From Stakelama marina (GTDB taxonomy: Bacteria; Pseudomonadota; Alphaproteobacteria; Sphingomonadales; Sphingomonadaceae), in NCBI RefSeq assembly GCF_018122655.1, contig NZ_JAGRQC010000002.1, forward strand, positions 1-64,000: a stretch of 64,000 nt of DNA, given 5' to 3'. Of this stretch, positions 28,738 to 38,488 are shown piece after piece. Position 1 is the first letter of the stretch. The number at the start of each line of letters is the position of its first letter. The notes beneath the pieces were generated by a model. The model was not told the DNA's origin, did not search any database, and saw nothing but the letters and a program-made list of their open reading frames with translations. Both the position numbers and the translations under genes were made by a program.

Positions 28738-28977
28738 TTACTCCTTTGCCGGCGCTGCCGTCGTCAGCTGCAGTGCGTGAAGCACGCCGCCCATCCGCTC
28801 GCCCAGCGCGGCGTACACCGCCTGATGCTGCTTCACGCGCGGCATCCCGCGAAAGCTTTCCGCGGTCACTCGCGCCGCATAATGGTCTCCGTCGCCGGCC
28901 AAATCGGTAATCTCGACCTCGGCATCGGGAATGCCTTCGCGGATCAGCGCTTCGATTTCATTTGCTGCCATCGGCAT
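28738..28977 (-). CDS. BolA family protein
   Basis: A 79-residue BolA/IbaG-type protein: EIEALIREGIPDAEVEITDLAGDGDHYAARV, then the helix-turn region FRGMPRVKQHQAVYAALGERMGG and HALQLTT. The conserved His in VKQHQ is a cluster ligand in Grx-BolA heterodimers. The start at 28977 (MPMAANEIE) resembles relatives; the ATG at 28971 is possible. It is sandwiched between a DUF1476 gene (3 bp gap) and grxD (4 bp gap). Residues suggest the IbaG/BolA2 branch rather than stress BolA. Confidence 0.92.
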   Translation of the reverse strand: MPMAANEIEALIREGIPDAEVEITDLAGDGDHYAARVTAESFRGMPRVKQHQAVYAALGERMGGVLHALQLTTAAPAKE

Positions 28978-28980
28978 GGG

Positions 28981-29304
28981 TTACATCGACTCGATCGTCT
29001 GGCGCCGCGCCTCGACGGCCATTTCCTCGAGCGCCTTGCGGACCTGACCGTCATCGATTTCGACGCCGGCGGCCGTCAGGTCGCCGACGATCTTGCGAAT
29101 GACGTCCTCGTCGCCAGCTTCCTCGAAATCGGCCTGAACGACGGCCTTGGCGTAGGCATCGGCCTCCTCGGCGGTGAGGTTCATCTTCTCCGCCGCCCAG
29201 GCGCCGAGCAGCCGATTGCGGCGCGCGGTGATACGGAAAGCCATTTCCTCGTCGCGTGCGAACTTTGCCTCGAAGGCCCGCTCGCGATCATCGAAGGTCG
29301 TCAT
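28981..29304 (-). CDS. DUF1476 protein (F1-ATPase zeta subunit)
   Basis: A 107-residue all-helical protein specific to alphaproteobacteria. DUF1476 members such as the Paracoccus zeta subunit inhibit ATP hydrolysis by F1FO-ATP synthase. The sequence MTTFDDRERAFEAKFARDEEMAF gives the inhibitory N-terminal helix, followed by RRNRLLGAWAAEKMNLT and the C-terminal bundle. In sphingomonads the inhibitory strength is variable, so the function here is inferred. It heads the operon with bolA and grxD. Confidence 0.9.
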   Translation of the reverse strand: MTTFDDRERAFEAKFARDEEMAFRITARRNRLLGAWAAEKMNLTAEEADAYAKAVVQADFEEAGDEDVIRKIVGDLTAAGVEIDDGQVRKALEEMAVEARRQTIESM

Positions 29305-29422
29305 CTGGTCGTCGTCCCCTGCCAAAATTGCTGCAAACCGAGATAGGGGCGACCTACGTCCGGCGCAACGGGCGCGAAAGACATCCCCGCGCACCGACGG
29401 GAGGACGCGTCTTGCAGCTCGA

Positions 29423-29827
29423 TCAGCTGTCGAACGTAACCTTGCTTCCATACCATGCGGGTTCTTCCCGCTGCGGCGGCACAGGGCGCTTTACCAGTTG
29501 CAAGACCATCGCCGCGACCAGCTTTTCAAGGTCGAGGCACGATTTCTGCTCGACAACTATCCGTCGGACCGCGCCATCGGGTGCGACCAGCACCGCGAAG
29601 CGCACAGTCAAATCGTGAAAATCGTCGGCTGTCACGTCGCCCAGATCGCATTTCTTGCTGCGAATGATACGCTTCAATTCAGCCCGGGCAGCGGCGCCGT
29701 TGAACGAGCCTGCTTTCAGCTTCAGGGGCTGGAGCGCTTCCCATTGTGCGCTGCCGATAGAGATTTCTGGCGCCGCCTGCGACGAAAGCGCCAAGGCGAC
29801 CGCCCCGACAAGAATGTCTTTAATCAT
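29423..29827 (-). CDS. Small exported protein with TonB C-terminal-like fold
   Basis: A 134-residue protein. The N-terminus (MIKDILVGAVALALSSQAAP) reads as a signal peptide. The remainder has a strand-helix-strand pattern like a TonB C-terminal domain: LTVRFAVLVAPDGAVRRIVV, then SCLDLEKLVAAMVLQLVKRPVPP and KVTFDS. Two cysteines (in KKCD and KSCLD) could form a disulfide. It lacks a membrane anchor and spacer, so it cannot act as a classical energy transducer. Function unknown. Confidence 0.6.
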   Translation of the reverse strand: MIKDILVGAVALALSSQAAPEISIGSAQWEALQPLKLKAGSFNGAAARAELKRIIRSKKCDLGDVTADDFHDLTVRFAVLVAPDGAVRRIVVEQKSCLDLEKLVAAMVLQLVKRPVPPQREEPAWYGSKVTFDS

Positions 29828-29882
29828 CGCTCACATCCCCTGATCGTCCCGTCAATAGCAGCAGGATGACCAGATGTCGCGC

Positions 29883-30884
29883 CTAGCCGCCGACCTCTAC
29901 CACCAGCTTGCCGATCGCGCCGCGCGCCGCCATTTTGGCGATCGCCTTGCCGCCATCCTCGAACGCAAAGGTGTCGGTGACGCGCGGTGCGATCTTGCCC
30001 TGTTCCCACAGGCGGAACAGGCGGTCGACATGCGCGGCATTCGCCTTTGGATCGCGCGCGGCGAAAGCGCCCCAGAACACCCCGCACACGTCGCAGCTTT
30101 TCAGCAGCGTCAGGTTGAGCGGCAGCCGGGGGATACCAGCAGGGAAGCCCACGACGAGGTAGCGTCCCTCCCAGCCGATCGAACGCAGCGCGGGTTCGGT
30201 GTAATCGCCGCCGACGGGGTCGTAGATCACGTCGGCGCCGTTCGGCCCGAGCGCGTCCTTGAACTTGCCCGCCAGCGCCTTCGACTGGCCCTTGTCGAAC
30301 GGCGCACGGTCATAGATGACCGTATCGTCAGCGCCGGCCTCTCGCGCGGCCTGCGCCTTTTCCTCCGACGATACGGCGGCAACGACGCGCGCGCCGAACG
30401 CCTTGCCGAGTTCGACCGCCGCCAGGCCGACACCGCCCGCCGCCCCCAGGACGAGCAGCGTATCGCCCTCCTTCAGATGCCCGCGATCGAGCAGTGCGTG
30501 GATCGTCGTGGCATAGGTCAGGAGCAGCGCCGACCCTTCGGCGAAACTGCGCCCCTCGGGCAGACGGTAGGCGCGGTTCGCATCGAGCACGACCTTCTCG
30601 GCCAGGCCGCCATGGCCGACCGTGGCGAGCATCCGGTCACCGGCTTTCCAGTCGGTGACGCCCTCGCCCACCGCTTCGACCACGCCCGAAATCTCGCTGC
30701 CCGGAGCGAAGGGGCGCTCCGGCTTGAACTGGTATTTGTCCTCGATGATGAGGACGTCGGGATAGTTGATCGAGCAGGCCTTTACCGCGACCAGCAACTG
30801 CCCCTTGGCGGGCGTCGGGTCGGGAAGTTCGGACAGTTCGAGCGTGTCAGGCCCGCCCGGCGCTTTCGACAGCAATGCTTTCAT
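29883..30884 (-). CDS. NADPH:quinone oxidoreductase family (zinc-less MDR)
   Basis: A 333-residue medium-chain reductase. The N-terminal GroES-like domain includes [16 protein letters not shown] and [18 protein letters not shown]. The Rossmann motif is [19 protein letters not shown] (NADPH), then [10 protein letters not shown]. Zinc-ligand cysteines of alcohol dehydrogenases are missing, so it belongs with quinone or enoyl reductases. Electron acceptor unknown. The start at 30884 has a GGAGGAGAGGG ribosome site and lies 38 bp inside the end of leuD, so it is likely co-transcribed with the leu genes. Confidence 0.88.
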   Translation of the reverse strand: MKALLSKAPGGPDTLELSELPDPTPAKGQLLVAVKACSINYPDVLIIEDKYQFKPERPFAPGSEISGVVEAVGEGVTDWKAGDRMLATVGHGGLAEKVVLDANRAYRLPEGRSFAEGSALLLTYATTIHALLDRGHLKEGDTLLVLGAAGGVGLAAVELGKAFGARVVAAVSSEEKAQAAREAGADDTVIYDRAPFDKGQSKALAGKFKDALGPNGADVIYDPVGGDYTEPALRSIGWEGRYLVVGFPAGIPRLPLNLTLLKSCDVCGVFWGAFAARDPKANAAHVDRLFRLWEQGKIAPRVTDTFAFEDGGKAIAKMAARGAIGKLVVEVGG

Positions 30885-31488
30885 CTCGGCCCTCTCCTCC
30901 GCTTTGCGGTACGAGCCAGGGCCGCGAATTCGCGATACCGGACTCGTATTTCGAAATTGCGGTATCCTTTGCCAGTGTCAGACCGACTTCGTCCAGCCCC
31001 TGCATCAGGCAATCGCGGCGAAAAGGATCGAGCTCGAAGCGGAACCGGTCCTGAAACGACGTCGTCACCGTCATCGTTTCCAGATCGACGGTGATCTCGT
31101 CGGTCTTCGCGACCTCCATCAGCCGGTCGATCGCGTCTTGCGGCAATACCACGGTGACGATGCCGTTCTTGAACGCGTTGCCCGAAAAGATGTCGGAAAA
31201 GCTGGGCGCGATCACCGCCTTCACGCCCATGTCGGCAAGCGCCCAGGCGGCATGTTCGCGGCTCGACCCGCAGCCGAAATTATCGCCGGCGATCAGCACC
31301 GGCGCGCCGGCATATTCGGGGTTGTCGAAGACGTTGCCCGGCTCCGCCCGCACGCTTTCGAACGCGCCCTCGCCCAGTCCGTCGCGCGTCGTCGTCTTCA
31401 ACCAGTGCGCAGGAATGATGATGTCGGTATCGACATTTTCCGCACCGAACGGATAGGCGCGGCCTTCGACGGTTCGGACCGGTTCCAT
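30847..31488 (-). CDS. leuD: 3-isopropylmalate dehydratase small subunit
   Basis: The 213-residue small subunit of isopropylmalate isomerase in leucine synthesis. Signature segments are [40 protein letters not shown] (swivel-domain substrate site) and [19 protein letters not shown]. It works with LeuC, encoded just upstream with a small gene between them. A GGGAGTGAG site precedes the ATG. The C-terminal tail beyond about 195 overlaps the start of the reductase gene. Confidence 0.96.
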   Translation of the reverse strand: MEPVRTVEGRAYPFGAENVDTDIIIPAHWLKTTTRDGLGEGAFESVRAEPGNVFDNPEYAGAPVLIAGDNFGCGSSREHAAWALADMGVKAVIAPSFSDIFSGNAFKNGIVTVVLPQDAIDRLMEVAKTDEITVDLETMTVTTSFQDRFRFELDPFRRDCLMQGLDEVGLTLAKDTAISKYESGIANSRPWLVPQSGGEGRDESIAVESAGRA

Positions 31489-31516
31489 TTACTCACTCCC
31501 GCATTTGTGCGGACGC

Positions 31517-31660
31517 TCAGCGAGCGACGACAACGCCCCCGGCGCTGCTCGTCGGTGCGAAGTCCACCGGCACGTCGTCATGGGTGATCGTCGATGCGTA
31601 AGCGGCAGCGACGCCGCTCAGCACGGTTCCGGCCACAAGGGCCACCAAAGCACGCTTCAT
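31517..31660 (-). CDS. 47-residue exported peptide between leuC and leuD
   Basis: A short gene encoding 47 residues. [22 protein letters not shown] is a convincing signal peptide, leaving about 25 mature residues with no cysteine. Its ATG overlaps the leuC stop as ATGA, and a GGGACGGGACAG site precedes it; leuD begins 28 bp after its stop. The tight coupling argues that it is translated. I recognise no family, and nothing obvious links it to leucine synthesis. Confidence 0.6.
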   Translation of the reverse strand: MKRALVALVAGTVLSGVAAAYASTITHDDVPVDFAPTSSAGGVVVAR

Positions 31661-33102
31661 ACTGTCCCGTCCCCAAGAAGGTCCCGCACGTCCGTCAGGC
31701 GACCCGTGACCGCCGCTGCTGCCGCCATGGCCGGCGACACCAGGTGCGTTCTTGCCCCCGGACCCTGCCGCCCTACGAAATTTCGGTTCGAAGTGGAAGC
31801 ACAACGTTCACCCGCCGGTACCTTGTCGGGGTTCATCGCCAGACACATCGAACAGCCGGGTTCGCGCCATTCAAAGCCTGCCTCGATGAAGATACGGTCG
31901 AGTCCTTCGCCCTCCGCCTGCCGCTTGACCAGCCCCGAGCCAGGTACGACCAGCGCCTGTTTCATGCGGTCGGCGACCTTGCGCCCCTTCACCACCGCCG
32001 CCGCCGCGCGCAGATCCTCGATCCGACTGTTGGTGCAGCTGCCGATGAAGACATGCTCGAGCGCAATGTCCTGCATCCGCGTACCGGGGGTCAGCCCCAT
32101 ATAGTCGAGCGACTTGCGGGCCGCTGCACGCTTGGCAGGGTCGTCGAAGCTGTCCGGGTCGGGCACCACGCCGGTGATCGGCACGACATCCTCGGGACTC
32201 GTCCCCCAGGTCAGCGACGGCGCGATATCGGTCGCGTCGAGCGTGACGGTGCGGTCATATTCTGCGCCAGGATCGCTCGGCAGGCGGCGCCAGTAATCGA
32301 CCGCCCAGTCCCACGCCTCACCCTTCGGCGCCATCGGGCGTCCCTTCAGATAGGCGAAGGTCGTTTCGTCGGGCGCGATCAGCCCGGCGCGCGCGCCCCC
32401 CTCGATCGACATGTTGGACACGGTCAGCCGCCCTTCGAGCGACAGACTGCGGATCACATCGCCGGTATATTCGATGACATGGCCGGTCCCGCCGCCCGCG
32501 CCGATCCGACCGATGATGGCGAGAATGACGTCCTTTGCCGACACGCCGAAGCCGAGCGCACCTTCGACGCGCACTTCCATCGTCTTCGACTGTTTGAGGA
32601 GCAGCGTCTGCGTCGCGAGCACATGCTCGACCTCGCTCGTACCGATGCCGAAGGCGAGCGCACCGAGCGCGCCATGCGCCGACGTATGGCTGTCGCCGCA
32701 GACCAGCGTGGTGCCGGGCAGCGTGAAGCCCTGTTCGGGGCCGACGACATGGACGATGCCCTGTTCGGGCGCGACCGCATCGAAATAGGCGATGCCGAAA
32801 TCGGCGGTGTTGCGCTCGAGCGCCGCGAGCTGCCCCGCGCTCGCCGGGTCGGCGATCGGAAGCCGCGCACCCCGCGCATCGACGCGCGCCGTGGTCGGCA
32901 GATTGTGGTCGGGCACCGCGAGCGTCAGGTCGGGGCGGCGCACCTTGCGCCCGTTCGCCCGCAACCCTTCGAACGCCTGCGGACTCGTCACCTCATGAAC
33001 GAGATGGCGGTCAATATAGATGAGACAGGTGCCGTCGTCGCGCCGTTCGACGACATGATCGGCCCAAATCTTCTCGTACAGCGTAAGAGGTTTGCTCGCC
33101 AT
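31657..33102 (-). CDS. leuC: 3-isopropylmalate dehydratase large subunit
   Basis: The 481-residue aconitase-family subunit that isomerises 2- to 3-isopropylmalate with a [4Fe-4S] cluster. The start at 33102 ([13 protein letters not shown]) fits the family; the frame is open 20 codons upstream. Cluster cysteines are in FIGSCTNSR and [13 protein letters not shown]. Other motifs are [32 protein letters not shown] and the C-terminal [19 protein letters not shown]. The stop overlaps the following small gene. leuA and leuB are not in the window. Confidence 0.97.
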   Translation of the reverse strand: MASKPLTLYEKIWADHVVERRDDGTCLIYIDRHLVHEVTSPQAFEGLRANGRKVRRPDLTLAVPDHNLPTTARVDARGARLPIADPASAGQLAALERNTADFGIAYFDAVAPEQGIVHVVGPEQGFTLPGTTLVCGDSHTSAHGALGALAFGIGTSEVEHVLATQTLLLKQSKTMEVRVEGALGFGVSAKDVILAIIGRIGAGGGTGHVIEYTGDVIRSLSLEGRLTVSNMSIEGGARAGLIAPDETTFAYLKGRPMAPKGEAWDWAVDYWRRLPSDPGAEYDRTVTLDATDIAPSLTWGTSPEDVVPITGVVPDPDSFDDPAKRAAARKSLDYMGLTPGTRMQDIALEHVFIGSCTNSRIEDLRAAAAVVKGRKVADRMKQALVVPGSGLVKRQAEGEGLDRIFIEAGFEWREPGCSMCLAMNPDKVPAGERCASTSNRNFVGRQGPGARTHLVSPAMAAAAAVTGRLTDVRDLLGDGTV

Positions 33103-33186
33103 GGCGCGCGGTCTATATGAATATTGCTGCAACGCAAGCCCGTCGCTTGCTCGCCACGCCACGAACTCCGCGGCCAGGCTACGACT

Positions 33187-33402
33187 TCAGATAATCAGCC
33201 CGATGGCGTTCCCGAAATTGTGAATGACGACCGGGAACACCACACTGCCGCTTCGCAACCTCAACCAGACCGCGAGCAGCGACGGAATAGCGGTCAGCGC
33301 GAACAGCATGGCATCGAAATGATAATTCCCATCCCCATATCCGAGGCCGTGGGCGAGGCCGAACGCCGCACACGACAATATCGCGCCCCAGCTCGATTCG
33401 GC
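33187..33402 (-). pseudogene. C-terminal remnant of a CPBP intramembrane protease
   Basis: About 70 codons whose translation (SSWGAILSCAAFGLAHG..., ending VVFPVVIHNFGNAIGLII) matches the last two motif-bearing helices of the CPBP/CAAX-protease (Abi) family, including FGLAHG and HNFGNA. The first half, with the EExxxR motif, is missing and there is no ATG. The frame begins directly after the TAG stop of the upstream epimerase gene and is in the same frame. It is best read as a truncated gene. Confidence 0.7.
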
Positions 33403-34353
33403 CTACCGCTCCTTCGGCGAAACATAATTGGCGTCATGGGCGGCTTGCAGTTCTCCGCCCCGTTGCATCGCGTCGAGAATCGCGGCGAAGTCCGTCTTGC
33501 AGCGAAAGCCCATGTCGCGCTCGATCCGCGACGCGTCGTACACCCGGCCTAACGTATCGGGCAGCACCCAGCCGCGCGCTGCATATAGTGCCTCGGCATG
33601 CGGAAAATGCCGCGCAATCACCGCGCGGGCGTCGCGCTTCAACTCGGCGACCTCGTCGCGGGCGAACGGCGTTGGTGCGGACACGATGTAAGTGCCGAAA
33701 CCGATTTCCGGCGCCCGGTCGAGCGCCGCGACATGTGCCCGCGCCATGTCTTGCACCGTCGCGCGACGGTTGAGAAATTCGTTCGCCTTCATATTCTCGC
33801 CCGACAGCGTGCGATGCGTGTCGTCTTCTTCGGGGAAGAAGCGCGCGGTACGCAGGACGATGCAGCCCATCCCGCTTTCCCTCGCCAGCGTCCGGCAAAG
33901 CTGTTCGGCCGCATATTTGGTCACGCCGTAGATGTTGCGCGGCGCGATCGGCCCGCTCTCCTCGTCGAGCCAGATCGCCGCGTCGCCGGCTTCATCGCGG
34001 ATCGCCTGACTTATCATCAACGAGGTCGTCGAGGTGAAGACGAAGCGATCGCAGCGGCGTTCGGCAGCCGCCTCCAGCAGATTGAGCGTGCCCGTCACGT
34101 TGACATCGATAAAGGCCTGTTTCGGATAGCGGGCGATGTCGGGCTTGTGCAGCGCCCCCGCATGGACCACGGCATCGATGCCCCGTTCGTCGAACACCCG
34201 CTCGACGAGAACGCGATCGGCGACGCTGCCGATAACGTCCGTGTCCGCCCCCGGCGCCACGTCGAGCCCCGTCACGACATGGCCCGCCTGCCGCAGCATC
34301 GGCGCGAGATGGCGGCCGAGCCAGCCTGAAGATCCCGTCAGCAAGATTCGCAT
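33403..34353 (-). CDS. NAD-dependent epimerase/dehydratase family protein
   Basis: A 316-residue extended short-chain dehydrogenase. The nucleotide site is LLTGSSGWLGRH (residues 4-15); the catalytic pair is Tyr/Lys in NIYGVTKYAAE, with Ser in FTSTTSLM. It resembles UDP-sugar 4-epimerase-like proteins, but the substrate cannot be given. Downstream its reading frame runs on, after TAG, into a CPBP protease remnant. It is 20 bp from the stop of the divergent-strand neighbour group, on the same strand as the SulP gene upstream, and may share its transcript. Confidence 0.88.
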   Translation of the reverse strand: MRILLTGSSGWLGRHLAPMLRQAGHVVTGLDVAPGADTDVIGSVADRVLVERVFDERGIDAVVHAGALHKPDIARYPKQAFIDVNVTGTLNLLEAAAERRCDRFVFTSTTSLMISQAIRDEAGDAAIWLDEESGPIAPRNIYGVTKYAAEQLCRTLARESGMGCIVLRTARFFPEEDDTHRTLSGENMKANEFLNRRATVQDMARAHVAALDRAPEIGFGTYIVSAPTPFARDEVAELKRDARAVIARHFPHAEALYAARGWVLPDTLGRVYDASRIERDMGFRCKTDFAAILDAMQRGGELQAAHDANYVSPKER

Positions 34354-34373
34354 GACGGTACGCTTAGCGGCAA

Positions 34374-35873
34374 TCAGTGACCGACGACACCCAGCGACTG
34401 GAACGGCTTGTCATGCTCGCCGAATTTCTCGACGAGCGTCGCGCTCGCCTCGTTCAGCCCGATGACCTCGACATCCTTGCCCTCGCCGCGCAGCCGCAGC
34501 ACGACCTTGTCGAGCGCACCGGTGGCCGAGATGTCCCAGAAATGGGCGTGGGTCAGGTCGATCACGATGCGCTCGACATCCTCACGGAAACGCACCTCCT
34601 CGACGATGCGATCGACCGAGGCGAAGAAGATCTGGCCCGAGATCACATAGCGCCGTTCCTTGCCGTCCGGGGTCAGATGGCTTTCCATCGTGACCAGGCG
34701 ACGAACCTTGCCGGCGAAGAAGATGCCCGACAGCAGCACGCCCACCAGCACGCCGATCGACAGGTTGTGGGTCCACACGACCGTGACGACGGTCGCCAGC
34801 ATGACGGCGGTCGAGGGAAGCGGGAAATGGCTGATCTCCGCAAAGCTCTTCCAGCGAAAGGTGCTGATCGACACGAAGATCATCACACCGACCAGCGCCG
34901 GCATCGGCACCCGCGCGACCCACGGGCCGAGCGCGACCATCAGCACCAGCAGCATCGCGCCCGCGACGAAGGTCGACAGACGGCGGCGGCCACCGCTCTT
35001 GATGTTGATGACCGACTGGCCGATCATCGCGCACCCGCCCATCGCACCGATGAAACCGGTGAAGAAATTGGCGACGCCCTGCCCCATGCACTCGCGCCGC
35101 TTGTCGCTGCGCGTCTCGGTCATGTCATCGACGATTGCAGAGGTCAGCATCGTCTCGAGCAGCCCGACCGCCGCCATGCCGAGCGAATAGGGCGCGATGA
35201 TGCGCAGCGTTTCCCATGTCATCGGAACGGCAGGCAGATGGAACATCGGCAGCGTCGAAGGCAGATCGCCCATATCGCCGACGGTGTTGACGTGCGTGCC
35301 GCTGATCATCGTGTAGGCCGCAACCAGCACGACCGCGACGAGCGGCGCCGGCAACGCCGTGGTGATCCGGGGGAAGCCGTAGATGATCGCCAGCGTCACC
35401 GCGACGAGCACATAGGTTACCCACGGCACGCCGATAAGCTGCGGCAACTGCGCCATGAAGATCAGGATGGCGAGCGCATTGACGAAACCGGTGATGACCG
35501 ACCGCGATACGAAGCGCATCAGCAGGTTGAGCCGAAGCACGCCGGCGATGACCTGGAACACGCCCATCAGGATCGTCGCGGCGAACAGATATTCGACGCC
35601 GTGCCCGCGAACCAGCGGACCGACGAGCACCGCCACCGCCGCCGTCGCCGCGGAGATCATACCCGGCCGTCCGCCCGTGACCGCGATGATGCACGCGATC
35701 GAGAAGCTGGCGTAAAGGCCGACGCTGGGATCGACGCCCGCCACGATCGAAAAGCCGATCGCCTCTGGAATAAGCGCGAGCGCGACCATCAGCCCGGACA
35801 GGAATTCACGCCCCGGATTGGTCAGCCAGTCGCGGCGGACATTGGAGGCGAAGGACATGCGGACATCGGCCAT
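34374..35873 (-). CDS. SulP family inorganic anion transporter
   Basis: A 499-residue permease with about 12 membrane helices (residues 20-390) and a cytoplasmic STAS domain (about 405-490; VERIVIDLTHAHFWDISATGALDK). Family marks are LSGLMVALALIPEAIGFSIVAGVDPSVGLYASF and GGRPGMISAATAAVAVL. Substrates in the family include sulfate, bicarbonate and other anions; the sequence is closest in feel to BicA-type Na+-bicarbonate or sulfate carriers, which is uncertain. No carbonic anhydrase or sulfate-assimilation gene is nearby. The next 238 bp (35874-36111) separate it from a divergent gene and hold no recognised feature. Confidence 0.9.
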   Translation of the reverse strand: MADVRMSFASNVRRDWLTNPGREFLSGLMVALALIPEAIGFSIVAGVDPSVGLYASFSIACIIAVTGGRPGMISAATAAVAVLVGPLVRGHGVEYLFAATILMGVFQVIAGVLRLNLLMRFVSRSVITGFVNALAILIFMAQLPQLIGVPWVTYVLVAVTLAIIYGFPRITTALPAPLVAVVLVAAYTMISGTHVNTVGDMGDLPSTLPMFHLPAVPMTWETLRIIAPYSLGMAAVGLLETMLTSAIVDDMTETRSDKRRECMGQGVANFFTGFIGAMGGCAMIGQSVINIKSGGRRRLSTFVAGAMLLVLMVALGPWVARVPMPALVGVMIFVSISTFRWKSFAEISHFPLPSTAVMLATVVTVVWTHNLSIGVLVGVLLSGIFFAGKVRRLVTMESHLTPDGKERRYVISGQIFFASVDRIVEEVRFREDVERIVIDLTHAHFWDISATGALDKVVLRLRGEGKDVEVIGLNEASATLVEKFGEHDKPFQSLGVVGH

Positions 35874-36111
35874 GGCGGAGGCGTTCCTCGTCTGGCGAGC
35901 GAATGCGCGCCGGTCGGGCGCGGTATCGATCGGTCAAATGGTGAATTGCTGCGCCGCAACATCGACGGCAAGCCCGCTCCCCTAGCGGCGCGCACGTCCG
36001 CGATCAACCCATTGCGATCCGGCGAGCGGCGGTCACGGCGTTTGACCCAGCGCAAAGACAAGCGCGGTTCGCGGCGCGAGCAGTGGCACCACAACATGGC
36101 GGAGAGCTGGA

Positions 36112-37284
36112 TTGAACGATTATGACGTAATCGTCGTCGGTGGCGGACCGGCGGGACTGGCGTTTGCGCGCGGCCTCGCGCGGTCGGGGCTGCGCATCTG
36201 TATTATCGAACGTCAGCCACGCGCCGCACTCGCCGATCCGGCGAGCGACGGTCGCGAAATCGCGCTTACCCACCGCTCTGTCGCCACGATGAAGGCGCTC
36301 GGTGCGTGGGATCTGATCGAGCCTCGATGCGTCGCTCCGCTGCATGGCGCACGGGTCTTCAACGGTCGTTCTCCGCTCGCACTTTCGTTCGACCCGGATG
36401 GAACGAGCGCCGACCGGCTCGGCTATATGGTTTCCAATCACGCGATTCGCAGGGCGCTGTTCGCCGCCATTGCCGAGCAACCCGACACGGCGTTGCACAG
36501 CGATGCCGATGTCGTGGCGGTGCGCGCGTCGCGCGCGGGCGCTTCGGTCACGCTCGGCAATGGAACCGTGCTTTCCGCCAGTCTGCTCGTCGCCGCCGAC
36601 TCGCGCTTCTCCTTCGTGCGCGACCAGCTGGGGATTCCGGCGGAGATCAATCGCACCGGCCGGTCGATGCTGGTATGCCGGGTCCGGCACAGCCGCGAGC
36701 ATCACGGTATCGCGACCGAATGGTTCGACTATGGCCAGACCATCGCGATGCTGCCGTTGCGCGGCAACCAGTCCTCTGCGGTACTGACGCTGGGAAGCGA
36801 TGAAATCGACGCGCTCGCCACGCGTCGGCCAGAGGAGTTGGGATCAGAGATTGCGCGCCGCTTCGATCACCGCCTCGGCGCGGTCGAGCTTGTCGAAGGA
36901 CCACATGTCTATCCGCTGGCGACCACCTATGCCCGTCACTTCGCAACCGACGGCGCGGCACTGATCGGCGACGCCGCAGTCGGAATGCACCCGGTCACCG
37001 CGCATGGTTTCAACCTCGGACTGCAATCGGCGGCCAGCCTGTCGGGTCTGGTCGGCAAGGCGGCGCGCGCCCGGCGTCCGCTCGCCTCTCCCTTCATGCT
37101 CCGCCGCTACGAGGCGCAGCACCGGCTCGCATCGCGGCCGCTTTATACCGGCACCAACCTGCTGGTCGCCCTGTACACCGCGGAGCGCGCGGCGGCACGG
37201 ATCGCCCGCCATGCCGGACTGCGCGCCGCCGCCGGCCTGTTGCCGGTCAATAGCGCGATCACCCGGATGCTGATGCGGCAATAA
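36112..37284 (+). CDS. FAD-dependent hydroxylase, UbiH/COQ6 family
   Basis: A 390-residue flavin monooxygenase. The N-terminal YDVIVVGGGPAGLAFARGLARSG binds ADP; a DG-type region lies near LVAADSRFSFVRDQLGI; the C-terminal GDAAVGMHPVTAHGFNLGLQSA binds flavin. These are the marks of ubiquinone-ring hydroxylases (UbiH/UbiF/COQ6). Which ring position it hydroxylates cannot be told. The start is TTG at 36112, set by GGAGAG just upstream and by the conserved N-terminus; no in-frame ATG is available. A desaturase gene follows 86 bp later. Confidence 0.88.
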   Translation: MNDYDVIVVGGGPAGLAFARGLARSGLRICIIERQPRAALADPASDGREIALTHRSVATMKALGAWDLIEPRCVAPLHGARVFNGRSPLALSFDPDGTSADRLGYMVSNHAIRRALFAAIAEQPDTALHSDADVVAVRASRAGASVTLGNGTVLSASLLVAADSRFSFVRDQLGIPAEINRTGRSMLVCRVRHSREHHGIATEWFDYGQTIAMLPLRGNQSSAVLTLGSDEIDALATRRPEELGSEIARRFDHRLGAVELVEGPHVYPLATTYARHFATDGAALIGDAAVGMHPVTAHGFNLGLQSAASLSGLVGKAARARRPLASPFMLRRYEAQHRLASRPLYTGTNLLVALYTAERAAARIARHAGLRAAAGLLPVNSAITRMLMRQ

Positions 37285-37370
37285 TCGTGCGCCGCAGCTT
37301 TGACCCGTATCAATGCGACGCGCCCGGATTTGGAGAAAGCGCGACCCTCACGATGCAAGGGACATGCGAC

Positions 37371-38453
37371 ATGCGTTTCGATCGGCTGACTGCGCACGCG
37401 GCCGCGCCGCGCCCCGCCGGGGTTGGCGGCAACGACTGGGAAGACCGCGAGATGCTACGCCAGGCAGCGCTGCTGACGCGCGACCTGCACCGCCCCCGCC
37501 CCGCGATCTACTGGACGGACTGTTTCGGTTCCGCCGCGATCGGCTATGCCGCGATGGTCGGCACGATGCTCAGCAAGAGCTGGCTGGTCGGAGTCCCGCT
37601 CGCCCTGCTGTCGGTGCTCGCGCTTTATCGGGCGGCGCTGTTCATTCACGAGATCACGCATCTCGACCATGCCAGGCTGCCGGGTTTCCGCGTCGCGTGG
37701 AACCTGCTCGTGGGAATGCCGCTGCTGCTCCCCTCGTTCCTCTACGAAGGGATACACGCCGTCCACCATTCGCGTGTCCATTACGGGACCGCAGGCGATC
37801 CCGAATATCTTCCGCTCGCACGAATGCGGCCATGGACGCTTCCGCTGTTTCTGCTCGCCGCGCTGTTCATGCCGTTGCTGCTGTTTGCGAGGTTCGGCGT
37901 GCTGGGACCGATTTCGTGGTTCGTCCCGCCGCTGCGGCGCCTGCTTGTCGCGCGGCTGTCAGCACTGGAGGTCAATCCTGCCTATGTCCGCCCGACCCCA
38001 TCGGGACGCTTTGCGCAGCGCTGGCGCTGGCAGGAAGCGGGCACGAGCATCGTTGCCGTCGCGATTCTGTCCGCACTCGCGCTCGGCATCCTGCCGCTCG
38101 ATTTCTTCGCGATCTATTGCGCGATCGTCGCCGGAGTCGCGCTGCTCAACCAAACGCGGACGCTGGTCGCGCATCTTTGGGAAAACGAAGGTGAGCAACT
38201 GTCGATCACCCGGCAATATCTCGACAGCACCAACGTCGCCCCGGCCTTTCCGGGGGCACTATGGGCACCGGTCGGGCTCCGCTTCCACGCGCTGCACCAC
38301 CTGCTGCCGCGGCTTCCGTATCACGGCCTGGCAGAGGCGCATCGCCGGATCAGCGCGGCGCTTCCGGCCGGATCGGCCTATGGCGGCGCAAACTACCCGT
38401 CGCTTCGCATTTTGTTACGACGGCTGATCGCCGGGACGATGTCGGCGCGCTGA
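37371..38453 (+). CDS. Fatty acid desaturase family membrane protein
   Basis: A 360-residue di-iron membrane enzyme. Three histidine boxes are present: HEITHLDH (93-100), HAVHH (129-133) with HSRVH, and a C-terminal FHALHHLLPRLPYH. Four or more membrane helices lie between them. Substrate could be an acyl lipid, carotenoid or sphingolipid-type base. The ATG at 37371 is chosen because AAGGGA is 8 nt upstream; an ATG at 37353 is in frame. It follows the hydroxylase gene and may share its promoter. Confidence 0.87.
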   Translation: MRFDRLTAHAAAPRPAGVGGNDWEDREMLRQAALLTRDLHRPRPAIYWTDCFGSAAIGYAAMVGTMLSKSWLVGVPLALLSVLALYRAALFIHEITHLDHARLPGFRVAWNLLVGMPLLLPSFLYEGIHAVHHSRVHYGTAGDPEYLPLARMRPWTLPLFLLAALFMPLLLFARFGVLGPISWFVPPLRRLLVARLSALEVNPAYVRPTPSGRFAQRWRWQEAGTSIVAVAILSALALGILPLDFFAIYCAIVAGVALLNQTRTLVAHLWENEGEQLSITRQYLDSTNVAPAFPGALWAPVGLRFHALHHLLPRLPYHGLAEAHRRISAALPAGSAYGGANYPSLRILLRRLIAGTMSAR

Positions 38454-38488
38454 ACGCGGCCTCCCGTCCCGGCGACGAATACACGCGT

